64,000 nt of DNA from Amyelois transitella (lineage: Eukaryota; Arthropoda; Insecta; Lepidoptera; Pyralidae): assembly GCF_032362555.1 (NCBI RefSeq), contig NC_083513.1:3410001-3474000 (forward strand), written 5' to 3'. Positions 1-12,415 of this stretch are shown here, piece after piece; position 1 is the stretch's first letter; each line of letters opens with the position of its first letter. Under the pieces are notes generated by a model that did not search any database, had not been told where the DNA came from, and saw only the letters and a program-made list of their open reading frames with translations. The position numbers and the translations under genes were made by a program.

Positions 1-409
1 TTGTCTTTGAAAAATGCAATATATTTTCTTAAAAAATACTTACTTACATTTAAATAAGTCAGATATTTTTTGTAACTTATTCCTTATTCTAACGCATAAG
101 ATAAGATATAGATATTTTTTTTTACGAAACGTCATCTCGTTTTTATGATAATAGGAACACTCCTCCCACGAAGTAATTTTAACGTTAAATATCTTCAAAA
201 TATGGCAAAACAACGTCACAAAAGTTAGAAATTGATATTAATTAGATACTATATTATTGACACATATTAAGTATGTAGTTTGACGTATACAATATCATAT
301 TTAGTTACAGAAATCTGATTATATTCAAATTTCTGTAGAGACTATGCTTCGGAGAAAATGGTTAAATTGCTATGAATTTATAACTAACTGTACGTTGTAT
401 GAATGAAGT
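1..409. other. 3' flank of SP1, no gene seen
   Basis: AT-rich sequence downstream of the SP1 stop codon. I see no exon, RNA gene or clear repeat in it. Confidence 0.5.
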
Positions 410-3400
410 TTATGCACAAAATGTTCCCTCTTCACTTTGTTGCTTAATCCATTTCACATATTTCGATACTATTGTGTATACACCTGAAATTTAAATGTTT
501 TTAAGTATCTAAATCAAAACTTCATGGCGTGACTAACCCTAAAAGGGAGTTAGCCGGAAATCGTATTAAAAACTTTAAGATATTCCACTAACACTAAACT
601 CATTCAGACAACATTTTTACACTTTGTAAAAAAAAATATGTTAAATACCTGGATAGTCGGGTTTCGCACAATCTATTCCCCATGATACGATTCCTGAAAT
701 GCAAACAAAACTTTATACACAACCACACTAAGCCCTAATCAAAATGCCTTTAAATCTATAACGTGTACAAATAAACAAAATTAAATAGGTATTATAAGAA
801 ACATGCAAAGAATTTATTATGAAATTAAAGATTACCCTTACCCACTTGATACCATTTCTTGTTATTGGTTTTATCATGTGTAGCAAAGAGCGGACCACCA
901 CTATCGCCCTGAAAAGAAATTTAAAATAAATTTCATATGAGATCAGAAACGGATTTTTAGATACTTAGTTATAACTACTATATTTAATACTTAGTATTAA
1001 ACTAATAAATAAATCAGAACATATAAAACAGAATATCTATGAGGTACAAATGAGGTACAAATGCGGATATGTAATAAAAATTTAAAAAATAATTATTAAC
1101 TTCATTAAGTAGAAATATGTAAGGAAATCGTCTGTATTATAGTGAGACCCGAGTTGAAGATAATTAAATGCCTAAGGAAGACATATGTTGTTCTTGTAAT
1201 GGCTCATGTAAATCTCAATGTTCATTGGTAAAAAAATAAAAATTTAAAATTCTGCTTCACTTTCAAAATTGACGTACCTAATGCAAAACATGACACACCC
1301 ACATACTTTTGTGAAAATGGTTTCTACAAAAACTTGTCATTTAAGCAAAACTGCCGGATTCCTGGCCTTCACGATAAGTGTAAAGAAAATGTTTACCTGA
1401 CATGCGTCTTTTCCGAGACTGTAGGCACACATCATGGTGTCTCGAACAAGGTTGTCCCTGTATATGTTCGACTTTGAACACTTTTTGAAATCCACCAAGG
1501 TTACTTTGGTCTCCAGAAGGTATCTAGAGGATGTCAATGCACCCTGCCTCGTCTTGCCCCATCCAGCGACTGTCAATGGAACTTTCTTGAAATCCATGTC
1601 TAAAATCAACAACAGGTATTATACCTACTCTAAGTAAAACAAAATGCATTTATCAATAGACAATGAAATATGTTTACGTATAAAGCTCAAATATACAAGT
1701 ATTTAAAATAGGGTACCGTAATTAAATCAATTTCAATTCGCAAAGTATGAAGACCATCGCGAACGTTTTTTTTCAAAGCAATCTATACATATAATAACCC
1801 AATCTTAACGAAAAAAAACCACGAAGTTTGTCCGAAGTGCATTTTAATGAAAGTAATTTTAATTTTTTTATTAACTTCTACGGAACTTACCTTCATCTGG
1901 TAAGCATATAGGCATTACCCTGTCGGAAAATTTGATTTTCTGACTTAAAGTCAACACGGCGATATCATTTATATCTCTCACAGCATTAGAAGTAAACTTT
2001 GGATGTTTGACGCCGTTGATTACGTTCAGCACTGAGTATTCGTTAGTATCTAACCGATCGTGCATACCAATGTTTACAGTCAAATCGTGGAAATGTACCC
2101 TAAAAAAGATGACAAGTAAAACTTTATTAACCAGCCAGCATTTGCGTTTATAAAGAGTTTAAAAACCTTATATAAAGTGCAAAGCTTTTGTTTGGGCGCA
2201 CAAGAACACTGGCATATTTACAAAACATCTATCTTTATTCAAACCCAATGAGGGTTTTCTTAAAGTTTAAAAAAAAGATAGTTTATGAAAAAAAAAATAA
2301 TTGAAGAGATTAATTTTTCCAATTACCTTACATTCGATCCCGACTTAATGTGTAATTTATCCTTTCAAATAGGAGAAACATTATTAAAAATGGCTTGACG
2401 TAACACTCTAATTAAAAAAAATCTTTTTTCGATCAAGAAGACGATCGAACAGATTGTATGCATAACAGTTGGTCACTACGCAAAATACGGCTTGTAATAA
2501 ATAAACTTTACCCAAAAGTTATACAATGTCCGGCTGTCAGGACATGTTGGTCGGTGATGATGGCGCCCCCGCAGTGCAGCTTCTGACCCAGCATGAGCGA
2601 CACCAGCCAAGGGTACTCATGTGGCTGGACGGTGCTGCCTCCGACAATCCTACGGTTCTTTGAAGCTATACCGCATTCTACAAAGAAGATTTTTTTTCAT
2701 ATTCATATAAACACGTCTTTATCCCCTGCGGGGTAGACACAGCCAATGGACTTGAAAAGACTGTCAGGCTACGTTCAGGTGTTTGGCTTTATGATGGAAT
2801 TGAAATTCATATAGTGACCGCTTGCCAGCAAATCGCCTAAAAAAAGAATCCTAAGTTTATAAGCCTAGCCCTTAGTCGCCTTTTACGACATCCATGAGAA
2901 TGAGATGGAGTGGTCCTATTGTTTTTTCTATTGCCGGGAACAGAATTCAAATATAATACCTATATTTGAACGCTTTACCAAAATAACGTCTAAAATAAAA
3001 ATAAAATTTGGAAGTGCAATTTATCCCTGTAAATTTGCTTGACAACGTATAAATAATATAAAGAAAGTTTCACTGGTTTAAAAATAGTAGAAATAAATTT
3101 GGTAAACAGAATTATGGTGACGTTAGCATCAACTTTTGAAAGAAGAACAGCAAAGAAGGGAGAACTATATGTAAAAGTCAGCGACAAAAAATCATATTTT
3201 GCATGTTTTAATATCTGTAATAACTTCTGTTACAAAAAAAAAATATGTACAATAGTCTCTTACCACATGAAGTGTTTACTTTCGGTTCATTGTGGTGATC
3301 CAAACGTAGATGCCTACTTTTAATTTTATCAGCATATCCCTGTAAAAATAACTACGCTTATTTATATGAAGCCAAGGAAAATAAATGTTTTGTCTGATAA

Positions 3401-3527
3401 AATATATTGTTACCAATTTGATGACTAAGCAAATGATGAACCATGACTGTTTCATTTTATAATAATATTTAACATTTGGTACATTGACTGTAACAACGTC
3501 ATCGTCAACGTGATTTTCTTCAGTCAT
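410..3527 (-). CDS. SP1, trypsin-like S1A serine protease (8 exons)
   Basis: Predicted zymogen of a trypsin-like endopeptidase, 317 aa. I joined exons 3414-3527, 3264-3339, 2512-2677, 1891-2099, 1397-1599, 842-908, 649-693 and 410-483 by GT-AG sites and phase; they sum to 954 nt without a stop. Residues seen: CECG light-chain cysteines (about 63-66), activation site R73|IVGG, catalytic His in LTAGHC (114; the usual second Ala is Gly), Asp in NDIAVL (164) and Ser in CQGDSGGP (259). Asp in KDACQ and the Gly residues of SWG and PGVYT point to cutting after Arg or Lys. The N-terminus is less sure: from the first ATG the chain has 24 mostly acidic residues before MKQSWFIICLVIK, so it is either a signal anchor or a signal peptide read from the second Met. 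Intron 1 is only 74 bp. It has an extra intron at PG|VYT that SP2-SP5 lack. The catalytic domain is confident; the first exon is an inference. Confidence 0.87.
2704..2944 (+). repeat. Repeat A, near full copy
   Basis: About 240 bp in an intron of SP1. It has the family landmarks: a start like cacgtctttatcccctgcgg, a middle aagactgtcaggctacgttc, and an end near gagatggagtggtcctattg followed by a gccgggaac motif. The same repeat recurs at least ten times in this window in both orientations, so it is a dispersed short element. Its class, SINE or other non-autonomous element, is not certain. Confidence 0.8.
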
Positions 3528-4638
3528 AAATTATAGAAAGTGCTGTGTTTTAATTAAAATTTGCTGCAAGACATAAATCTCATTCATGCACAGTTTATGT
3601 TCCAGCCCGTAATTTTGTGATAGATTTTATGGTTTTTTTTTTAATTCTTAGATAACACGTGCAATTGACATGTATTTCACAATCATCACACGTCATTTGA
3701 ATGTGTTTCCGGTTGTATCAGCAGGTTGTTCATTATTTAACCTTAGTTACTTGGCGAGGTGACTGGTTTTTTCACAGAGCTGATTTGAAATCGGCAACCA
3801 TAAGGCTCCACCAGAATCGACGCCAGCATATACTTACTGTAGTTTTTTATTTAGCTACGTTTCCTCCTTCTTACGATGTTAACACTTTTACATTTGAAGT
3901 TCTTTCCTTTATTTCGGAAAGTTAGTTTTTCTGTCCTGAATGCCGTTTATTTTTATTCTCCGAACCACCGTCGCGGCGGGTGCTATTACTACTACTAGGA
4001 ACACGACGAGAAAGAGCTATTTATTTAAATTACGTACGTAAAAAAAAAAATTATCTTCAGGTACCTGTGTATCTTGCTATGTCTTCGATATGGTAAGAAG
4101 GTATGAGAGAAAATAATAAAGATTAAATATTAAAAATAAAAATTACATATCACTTTAAGTACCGTGTTTTCTTATTTTTTTAACCACATGTTAGTGAATT
4201 CTCTTAAATGATCATGGCAACTTCTAAAAGTGAGATTTTTTAATTAACACAGGAAGTGGAAACCATGGATTTGTGTCCATCGGCGAGGATGTCAATATGT
4301 TTGCCAAATAAAAATGAGGCTGCTGAAGATCGGTAAAAAAACAACCTGAAGTGTTTAGTTACATACTTACTGCAAGTTAATTTACTTATACCATTTTACT
4401 CTTGGGGCAGGCAGACCTTGGATTTCTTCTTGCTACCCAGCTACGAGTACAGACAAGAGAGTTACAGCGTATAATTTAATAGTAGTTACGTAGTTTGAAT
4501 GCTCCCCATTGCTTTTACGGTGAGGGATTAAGTACGTGATATATTCGTATATATTTATTATTTATTCAAAGTAATATTGAATAAAAATAAAAGGCAAGGT
4601 ACAATGGGTGGACTTTTAAATGAAAAGGATCGTATATC
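3528..4638. other. Intergenic spacer between SP1 and the desaturase array
   Basis: About 1.1 kb between the diverging SP1 and DesA units. Short open frames occur on both strands but none matches a family or carries splice logic. I see nothing functional here. Confidence 0.5.
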
Positions 4639-5830
4639 AGTCAACCTCTAGGTTAAACAGCGAGGAAAGAATTGATAATGTAAATTGAACGTGGTTACAT
4701 TAGCGTTGAGGTGGACGACTGATTAAACGTTCGACTCATTAACGAAAAGCACTCTGGTTACAAACCCCATGCAGTTAATCACGTGCCAGTGACTTTCATA
4801 CTTAGAAAAAATGAGATTATTTTACAAATTCGATTATGTGTATAAATTTATTTAATGTATAGGCCTTTCAAAATCATTGTATTCACAGACCGTTTTCAAA
4901 CATTACAACCTGTCTTGCGCGAATGTGAAAACCATATAGGCTTTTCCTTACTCCGTACTTTATATATACAAAATTTAATGAAGATAGCTCCATTGGTATG
5001 GACGTAAAAAAAAAACAAACTCACTTTCACATTTAAAATATGTATTGGTACGGACTATACAGAGTTTTGCCGGGGTAAAGTGTAGAAACGAAAGTAACAA
5101 TATTTATACACCATATCTACACATTTGTCACATTTTTTCCCCTGACAGTGTTGTCAAAGCAAATAATCACAACACTATTAAGTAAAACCACAAGACGCCC
5201 ACGTTAGAATGGCTTGATAACGTGAAATACAATGATAGTGACAGGTTTCTAAAAGAAGATTCCAAGGTTTCCTTTACAAAACTGCGTGGGAAGAGATGCA
5301 GCTGGCACATATTTATTTATTCACTAGCTGAAGCACGATTTCGTTCCATTGGCTGAATGAATTTCGTCTTTATATTTCCCATAGTTTAGCTGGCCCATCA
5401 CGGTTCTCCATCAGGTGTTCCAGTTTTTAAAATAATACTAGCCTACCCTTCATGATGCCCAGGCTAAATAGCTAAATAACAAAAAATATTCAATTCCGTC
5501 CAGTAAATCCCGAGATTAGCATGTAGTACGTATGACAGACAACGATCATCGCCTCATTGTATGTAAATATTGACTATTATGAATTGATTTAACTTAATAC
5601 TTACTGATTTAAATGTATGAACGGCAGATATTTGAACCTTTATTTAGGGAAGGTGTGAAATTACAGACACATGCACTATGTTGTTCTTTTATTATCAGAC
5701 AAACATGGACGTTTGTATAAGTAAAATGCTGCTGCTCTAATTGCATTTTACGGTTAGATGGTATTGAGATGAGATGGAGTAATGTAAAGTTTCAGGAACC
5801 ACACGGTATTAGGTATAGTAACAAATAACT

Positions 5831-6103
5831 ATGCCATCAAAAACTTCCTGTAAAAAAACCCAAGTCTCGCAGCTCAGTCTTTCTACCGTTAAAAGTTGTG
5901 AGATCCATATAATGCCAAGTCGGTTAATCTATTTAGTCTCTACTCAAAGGACTTTCTGTCTTAAGTTATTACACAAGTTATTATCATGCCAATATTAATA
6001 ATATTTTATGTTTTAAACAAATAAATAATTTTAATTTTTAGTGGTACTGTACTGGTACTGAGCTGCGAGACTTGGGTTTTTTACAGGATGTTTTTGATGG
6101 CAT
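5831..6103. mobile_element. Inverted-repeat MITE, 273 bp
   Basis: The arms 5831-5878 and 6057-6103 are reverse complements over about 47 bases with one mismatch and one indel, starting atgccatcaaaaac on one side and ending gtttttgatggcat on the other. The 178-bp centre has no coding capacity. I could not identify a convincing target duplication, so the superfamily is unassigned. The element is missing from the paralogous flanks of DesB and DesC, so it arrived after the older duplication or was lost from the other copy. Confidence 0.8.
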
Positions 6104-7073
6104 CTCACTTCTTTTTGTAGAGTCCTACATTTTGGTACCGTCTACTTCTAACGAATTTACATAAAGGCTTTGTCTTATTTCTTAAATTAATTAATTTATA
6201 ATATATAGCGGATTTATATTATATGATATTTATTTCTTAGATTTTCGTACTTCGAGAAATGTCCGATCATGTGTTTTTCATTCCGTCGAACATTTTACAA
6301 GTAATAATGTTGTTCAGTTTTATGGGCTAAACACACCCTTGCCCACCCTGTACCCCCTCCTGTTGTGCCTCATATAGTAGGTACCTATTATTTGCTATTA
6401 TAGTGTAAAAATTATCCATTAACTGCAAATGTAACCTTGTAATCCTATACATTTATATGGGACTACAAAGTTGTTCATGCAGTTGGTGTAATTAGAAAAC
6501 CGGACCGAAATTATAAAAAAATTAGGTTTTCCCATGATAAAGACACTAAACTCTATTTGTATGTCAGTGAGTGACAAAATTCAGAAACTTTAACAAGTTG
6601 TCATACTTAAACTGCTGGTTCAAATTGACTGAAATTTTAAATATATCGTGTTTATATAATGCCTAATTAGTTACTGAATTCAGGCTTCTTGTTTTATCCA
6701 CAACGAAATTATAGGGGGGTCGAAAGTAGCCTGAATTGCTTCTAGAAAAGGATGGTACGGCCGTGTCGCTTTTTTTTTTGCTCGACTTACCGTGCCCCCT
6801 GATATGGACTTTAAAAATTTTACAGGCAGTAGCAAATATTATCAATTTTCATGAACTCACGAAGTCTCAGTATCTCACAAACTGTAGGAAAGTAAAAGAA
6901 ATACCACCAACACACCATTCACAGTAGCTTACAATATGTATAAATTTATTTTGAGATGATGTGCAACCATGGAATCATACATTACCCGTGCCCAACCCGC
7001 TTCTTGCCAAAAATTTTTTTTTTTCCACCTGCCCTTTCTCAACGTTTTACTTTAAACATCAAATGGTGGGCGG

Positions 7074-7080
7074 TATAAAT
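7074..7080 (+). promoter_or_regulatory. Possible TATA box of DesA
   Basis: TATAAAT stands in ggcggtataaat, 130 bp before the start codon, in the conserved part of the 5' flank. The same position in the DesB and DesC flanks reads tttaaat. No clear initiator motif was found 30 bp downstream, so the assignment is tentative. Confidence 0.35.
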
Positions 7081-7209
7081 TTTATGGTGTCAATCATAAC
7101 CACTCCTATGCATTTTAATTCAAAATTTTCATTAATAAAGGTAGGTATATAATTTTAAAACAGACACACGTTCCAAATAGATTTATAGCTTTCACGTGCA
7201 TTAGTAATA

Positions 7210-10200
7210 ATGACGGCAACAATCACAGAACGTATGAAATCTGAAGAAAAAGCCGAATTTCATACTGAATCTGAAAAAACTGAAAAACCATTAGATGATG
7301 TGCTTTTAAAAACTGGTATAGGTACCGACTTCACCTACAAACATGAAATAGTTTGGATCAATGCGATTTTACTAATGACTCTAAATTTTTTTGGTTTATG
7401 GGGTCTTCTGCGTCTAATAACGGGAAAAATTTATCTCAAAACTTTTTTATGGGGTAAGTTAATGTTTATTATAATTCAATATGATAAAAAGTCCTAAAGT
7501 TCTCAAAATAAATTGATAACGCTGATATTGTGTGTGCACAAGACAATTTCAATATTTAGGGCGTTAGCGATTTCATGACTACATTTGAGCTAAAAGGCAA
7601 AATTATATACATTACTACCAGTATATACGAGTATGTAGATATAATCCCTATGATCCTTGCGATATAAATATATAGATCATTTCACGAGTGCCTTCTTCTG
7701 GTTGAATTCAAAACACCAACATAAATTTATTAAATTTCTAGGCAAATTCAGTTCATGAACCTGAATAATTTTTCATACAAATCCGGAATGAAAAATATTT
7801 TTGCCGTTTGTTACAAACGAGCGCTCAGCTCAGAATTTCATCCTCACTCGATTCTTCTACATAGCATTTCCCAACATCAGATAGCAATTCAGATTTATTT
7901 TCAGAAGATAATCTGTTTGATGTAGTAATTGTGTGTTTTCAGGTTTTTTTGTAGCTTATTTTGGTTCAGAAGGGGTAACGATTGGAGCTCATCGACTGTT
8001 TACTCATAAATCATTCAAAGCTAAGCCAATTCTTAGAGCTATTTTAATTTTTGGGCAAACTGTTGCTGGACAGGTGAGCGATAAACCAGATATTTTTTGT
8101 AATTACTCATATAATATTAACTTAATAAGCTGTATTGAAATTTTGTTGCAGAACAGATTATATGTACATTTATATGAAAATTCCCAAAAGGATAGGAAGA
8201 AACTGAACTTTTTACTTATTACAAACCAAGCATATGTACTTTTTTGCTTTATCTACATACTTTCAAAAGATCTCTTCAAGAGAACTCTTTCCCTGAATAG
8301 TAGGCAGAGTTTATCTGCATTTTTTCACTTTTCATGATACGTTTTCAATATCCATGAGAAAACTACAGAAGATATTGAGATTTAATTTGTTTTAGAATTC
8401 AGTATATGTTTGGAGTCGAGACCACCGCCTGCACCACCGCTACACTGACACTGATGGAGACCCGCACAACTCTAAACGAGGTTTTTTCTTTTCTCACATG
8501 GGATGGTTAATTATGAAAAAACATCCATTAGTCATGAAGCTGGGAAAGAACATCGATATGAGTGACTTAAAAGCTGACAGGATGATTATGTTTCAAAAAA
8601 AGTAAATATTTATTTAAACTTTATTAAAAAACCAATGTTTACATAATGGATTTAATGCTCATTATCTGACTGTCAAGATATCAAATATGTCAACATCCTC
8701 ATATTATATTCAGTTTTTATATTCTGGCAAGAGTATGTTCACAATAAAATTGATTCCATATTTCCAAATTAAAATTTTACCGCAAAATGTTAATGTTTTC
8801 AGATACTTCTTTCCACTATACTTAATCTTCGCGTTCCTGATACCCGTTTGGATTCCAATAGCGTATTTCAATGAGACATGGCTGAACTCATTACTTTGTT
8901 GTTATTTCTTTCGCTACACCCTGAGTCTACATGGCACATGGCTTGTTAACAGCGCTGCGCATCTTTATGGGACTAGGCCTTATGATAAGTGAGTACCTAT
9001 TGAATCTATAGAATCTAGCTACATAAAATTATATAAAGATTTAAGCACCTATAGGTTTATGTTAGTTTTTCTAAACATACAAACGTTTGCAATATATGTA
9101 AGGGAAATTATGAATATACATTTAAGACCTTGTTGTTCGCAAATAATAATTTGAATTTGAAATTATTTCTTATAAGCATATTTTGTATTCATTTAGATAC
9201 ATCACAAAGTAAATAAAAGTCAACGGACCCCAAGCCCTCGAAACATTGTGGCGGAGGATGTAATTGAGTAAATTTTTCGATTTTTTTTTCCATATAACAA
9301 AACCAAAACAGAAATATCAACCTTAAGCCGTAGAATTTGGATTTGATGGTTGGCTCATATTTTCGGATTACTGAACTATTATCTCATGAATTATAGGTCT
9401 TTCATGAGATATTCCTTGACCTACGCTGATTATTGCACTTGACTAGAAATAAGTATGATCTTATGATCTGGCTTGTTATTATTTTAGGAATCTGCAGCCA
9501 GTAGAGTCATGGTTCGTGTCTTTTATAAGTCTTGGTGAGGGCTGGCACAACTACCACCACGCGTTCCCGTGGGACTACAAGGCTGCGGAACTGACCATGC
9601 ACTTCAACCTGACAGCCACCTTCATAAGATTTTTCGAAAAGATCGGTTGGGCGTACGACTTGAAAAGTGTTTCACCAGAAATGGTAAATCGACTTAGTAA
9701 CATTTTTTTTTATTCTAAAAGTGCTATTAAATTGGTATTCTGTATTAAGGCGATGGGCTAGCGCTAGGCTAGCCTATAGCTGGCTAGCGTCTTTGCGAGA
9801 CTTTTGGCTCCGTCTACCTCGTGAAGAATAAGGACGTGATTATATTTGTGTATATTTTTGTTCTTTGTTTTAATTTATGATGCAAATGCGACAATTGATA
9901 ATCAGTTGCCACGATGAATATGATAACCTAGTTTATATCTTCCAAAACCGTATTTAACTTTTATACTCTATTATTATTCTATAAAATTAATATGGCTCAT
10001 TATTTTCTTCTAGGTTACAAATAGGATCTTAAGGACGGGAGATGGTACCCACTATGAACTTGGAGACGAAGAATTGAAGAAAGCGGTAACCGCTAATGGA
10101 ATCTTACATCCATTAAATCCAAGTTACAATGTCACATATAAAGCACCTGAAATAAAACTTAAACCTGAAGGACTGCCATTGTTCCACGAGAAGGATGTTC

Positions 10201-10217
10201 TCAAACAAGACAAATAA
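7210..10217 (+). CDS. DesA, acyl-CoA desaturase (6 exons)
   Basis: ER membrane di-iron desaturase that would insert a double bond into a fatty acyl-CoA using cytochrome b5 electrons. Exons 7210-7453, 7943-8073, 8396-8601, 8803-8988, 9488-9683 and 10014-10217 join to 388 aa, the right size for insect desaturases. The metal-binding boxes are complete: HRLFTH (98-103), HRLHH (135-139), NSAAH (243-247) and HNYHH (276-280). Hydrophobic stretches near 48-75 and 195-235 fit the usual four-pass topology. The start MTATITER is shared with DesB-DesD and DesF. The region that carries clade signature motifs in moths reads NLQPVESW, closest to the NPVE/KPSE type of delta-9 enzymes, but the SWFVSFISLGEGW around it is unusual. 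Exons 2-6 are the same sequence as those of DesB. AATAAA at about 10529 may be the poly(A) signal. Function is certain at family level; bond position is unknown. Confidence 0.95.
9745..9865 (-). repeat. Diverged repeat A in intron 5 of DesA
   Basis: Reverse-orientation remnant of repeat A: gcgatgggctagc at one end and tttgcgagacttttggctcc further on. The same remnant sits at 15743-15863 (DesB) and about 21565-21690 (DesC), so it predates the duplications. Confidence 0.55.
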
Positions 10218-10744
10218 TAAATTGCGAATGTGGTATATTTGTAAAGCAAGAAAATAGTTATAGCAAACTGCAGTTCGCCAATCCGTTTCCACCTGCAACT
10301 AGTATCACAATAATATGAAAATCAAAAAAAAATATTTGAGTATTCATAATATTAATCTTGTTAAAATAATTATATTTCACCACATCTTAATTGTGCTTAC
10401 AATAAATTGTACATTGGTCGTACCTATAAGGTTTTCTAAATATCTTAAGAGTACAAAACGTTTCTCGAACTAGTCACCATATTACCATGTCAATTTGTTT
10501 TATGGCTTATTGAATCGTTTTTGAAGTAAATAAAATTATCTAATATTTTAGATATTGTTATTTACTATGCAAATCAGAACTTTTTTACAAATTTTACTAG
10601 TTGAATTAAACAGTCAACCTCTAGGTTAAACAGCGAGGAAAAATTTGATAAATGGAAATTGGACGTAATTATGTTAGCTATTAAACGTTAGACTCATTAA
10701 CGAAAAGCATGTTATGCAGTTAAATGTACCAGTGACTTTCTTAC

Positions 10745-10795
10745 ATACATACATACATAAAATCACGCCTCTTTCCCGGAGGGGTAGGCAGAGAC
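10745..10795 (+). mobile_element. Repeat B, 51-bp insertion with 18-bp target duplication
   Basis: The insert (catacata microsatellite, then aaatcacgcctctttcccgg and aggggtaggcagagac) is flanked by two exact copies of taccagtgactttcttac (10727-10744 and 10796-10813). The DesA flank keeps one similar copy near 4786-4803 and no insert, so it is an empty site. The same insertion is at 16743-16793. Confidence 0.8.
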
Positions 10796-11125
10796 TACCA
10801 GTGACTTTCTTACTTAGAAAAAATAATATTATTAACGTTATTAAAATTATTTCAGAACTTATTATTTAAATTAATAAGCATGATTATTTCACAAATGTGA
10901 TTATGTGTATAAATTTACTTAATGGATAGGCCTTTCAAAATCATAGTATTCACAGACCGTTTTCAAACATTATAACGTCTTGCTTTCGGTGCGCGAATGT
11001 GAAAACCATATAGGATTCTCCTTACTCCGCACTGTATATATACAAAATTTCATGAAGATAGCTCCATTGGTATTGACGTAAAAAAGAAAAAACATCGTGG
11101 TATCGAAATTAAAGTAGACAACATA

Positions 11126-11203
11126 CATACTTACATGTGATCACGTCTATATCCCTTGCGGGGTAGACAGAGCCAACAGGCTTGAAAAGACTGAATAGCC
11201 ACG
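11126..11203 (+). repeat. Repeat A fragment
   Basis: First third of repeat A (cacgtctatatcccttgcgg, then gtagacagagccaacag), copied at 17124-17201. It is absent from the DesA flank. Confidence 0.7.
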
Positions 11204-11289
11204 ATTGACTGATTTTCGCTTATATTTATATGTTATAGGTATTATGTCGTACAATGATAAATGACTTTGAATTTTAAATTTCGTAACTT

Positions 11290-11500
11290 ATTTGCAGGCA
11301 AACTCATGCCTTGAGTTCATTCAAATGTCGATAACTTTTTTTTCAGTAAACCGACTTTGATGAAACAAACTTTAAATAATTTTCTGAGTTAAAACAAAGC
11401 AATTAGTGAAAGTTTCAAGTAAATCGGTTCAGTACTTTCGGAGATAATCGTGATCATACATACAGACAAATAGACAGACAGACAGACAAGAAATTTAAAA
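11290..11500 (+). repeat. Non-LTR retroelement 3'-end-like fragment
   Basis: Contains aaatcggttcagtactttcg followed by a gacagaca run, the pattern of 3' ends of RTE-type and related non-LTR elements in moths. The DesA flank lacks it; it is copied at 17288-17498. The family assignment is from memory. Confidence 0.5.
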
Positions 11501-12388
11501 AAATATATTTTTGCTTTCTATTATTCATTCTAAGTGTCCCTCTATCCATTTCAGTCAAAAATACTAAATGTACAGACAAAATATTTTTACTATTTTATTA
11601 TATGTATAGATTAGTATGGACTATACAGAGTTATGCCGGGGTAAAGTGTCAATGATAGATCTGCATTAGAGACGAGAAATAAAGAAAGTAACAATATAAA
11701 TTTACCATATCACGTTTTTACCCCTGACAGCGTAGTCAAAGCAAATAATCACAACACTATTAGGTAAGTAAAACCACAGGACGCCCACGTTAGAATGGCT
11801 TGATAACGTGAAATACAATGATAGTGACAGGTTTCTAAAATAAGATTCCAAGGTTTCCTTTACAAAACTGCGTGGGAAGAGATGCAGCTGGCACATATTA
11901 ATTTATTTACTAGCTGAAGCCCACGATTTCGTTTCCTTGGCTGAATGAATTTGTCTTTATATTTCCCATAGTTTAGCTGGGCCATTAAGACTGCAACAAG
12001 TGTTCCAGAACTTTTTCTGATGAACTATAAAAATCATATATTTGGATCACCTGATACAACCTGATGATCCTTTCTATATTACTTACAGTTTAGCTGGACC
12101 ATCATGGTTCTCCATCAGGTGTTTCAGTTTTTAAAATAATTTCTAGCCTACTCTACATGATGCCCAGGCTAAATAGCTAATGAAGGTGTGAAATTACACA
12201 CACACACATGCATTATGTTGTCCTTTTATTATTAGACCAACATGGAAGTTTGTATGAGTAAAATGCTGCTCTAATTGCATTTTACGGTTACATGGTATTG
12301 AGATGAGATGGAGTGATGTAAAGTTTCGGGAACCACACGGTATTAGGTATAGGCAGTAACAAAAAACTATATGGACTTTAAAAAAAAA

Positions 12389-12415
12389 AAATACTGAAAT
12401 GACATTTCAGTATTT
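12389..12415. repeat. Perfect 27-bp hairpin
   Basis: Two 13-base arms are exact reverse complements around a single A (core tactgaaatgacatttcag). It lies inside the roughly 290-bp segment that DesB and DesC have and DesA lacks. Copied at 18387-18413. Confidence 0.75.

Larger units (their letters stand above)
4639..7209 (+). other. 5' flank of DesA, paralogous to the flanks of DesB and DesC
   Basis: From cagtcaacctctaggttaaa at 4639 onward this stretch aligns with 10611-13053 and 16609-19051. The 5' flank was therefore duplicated together with the gene. The copies differ by insertions: DesA alone has about 0.97 kb at roughly 5831-6798 that includes a MITE, and DesB/DesC have about 290 bp around 12380-12670. 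Segment 4870-5000 resembles the 3' end of a non-LTR element, also seen at 10925-11090. Around 4700-4775 there is a faint tRNA-like B box (ggttacaaacccc). No gene is seen. Confidence 0.7.

Noticed and set aside
1434-1637. + strand frame opposite SP1 exon 5
   Set aside because: Antisense shadow of the AGWGK exon.
8083-8337. Read-through of DesA exon 2 into intron 2 giving a 134-codon frame
   Set aside because: The GT after CAG at 8074 fits all paralogues, and the extension is AT-rich intron sequence not conserved in DesD-DesF.
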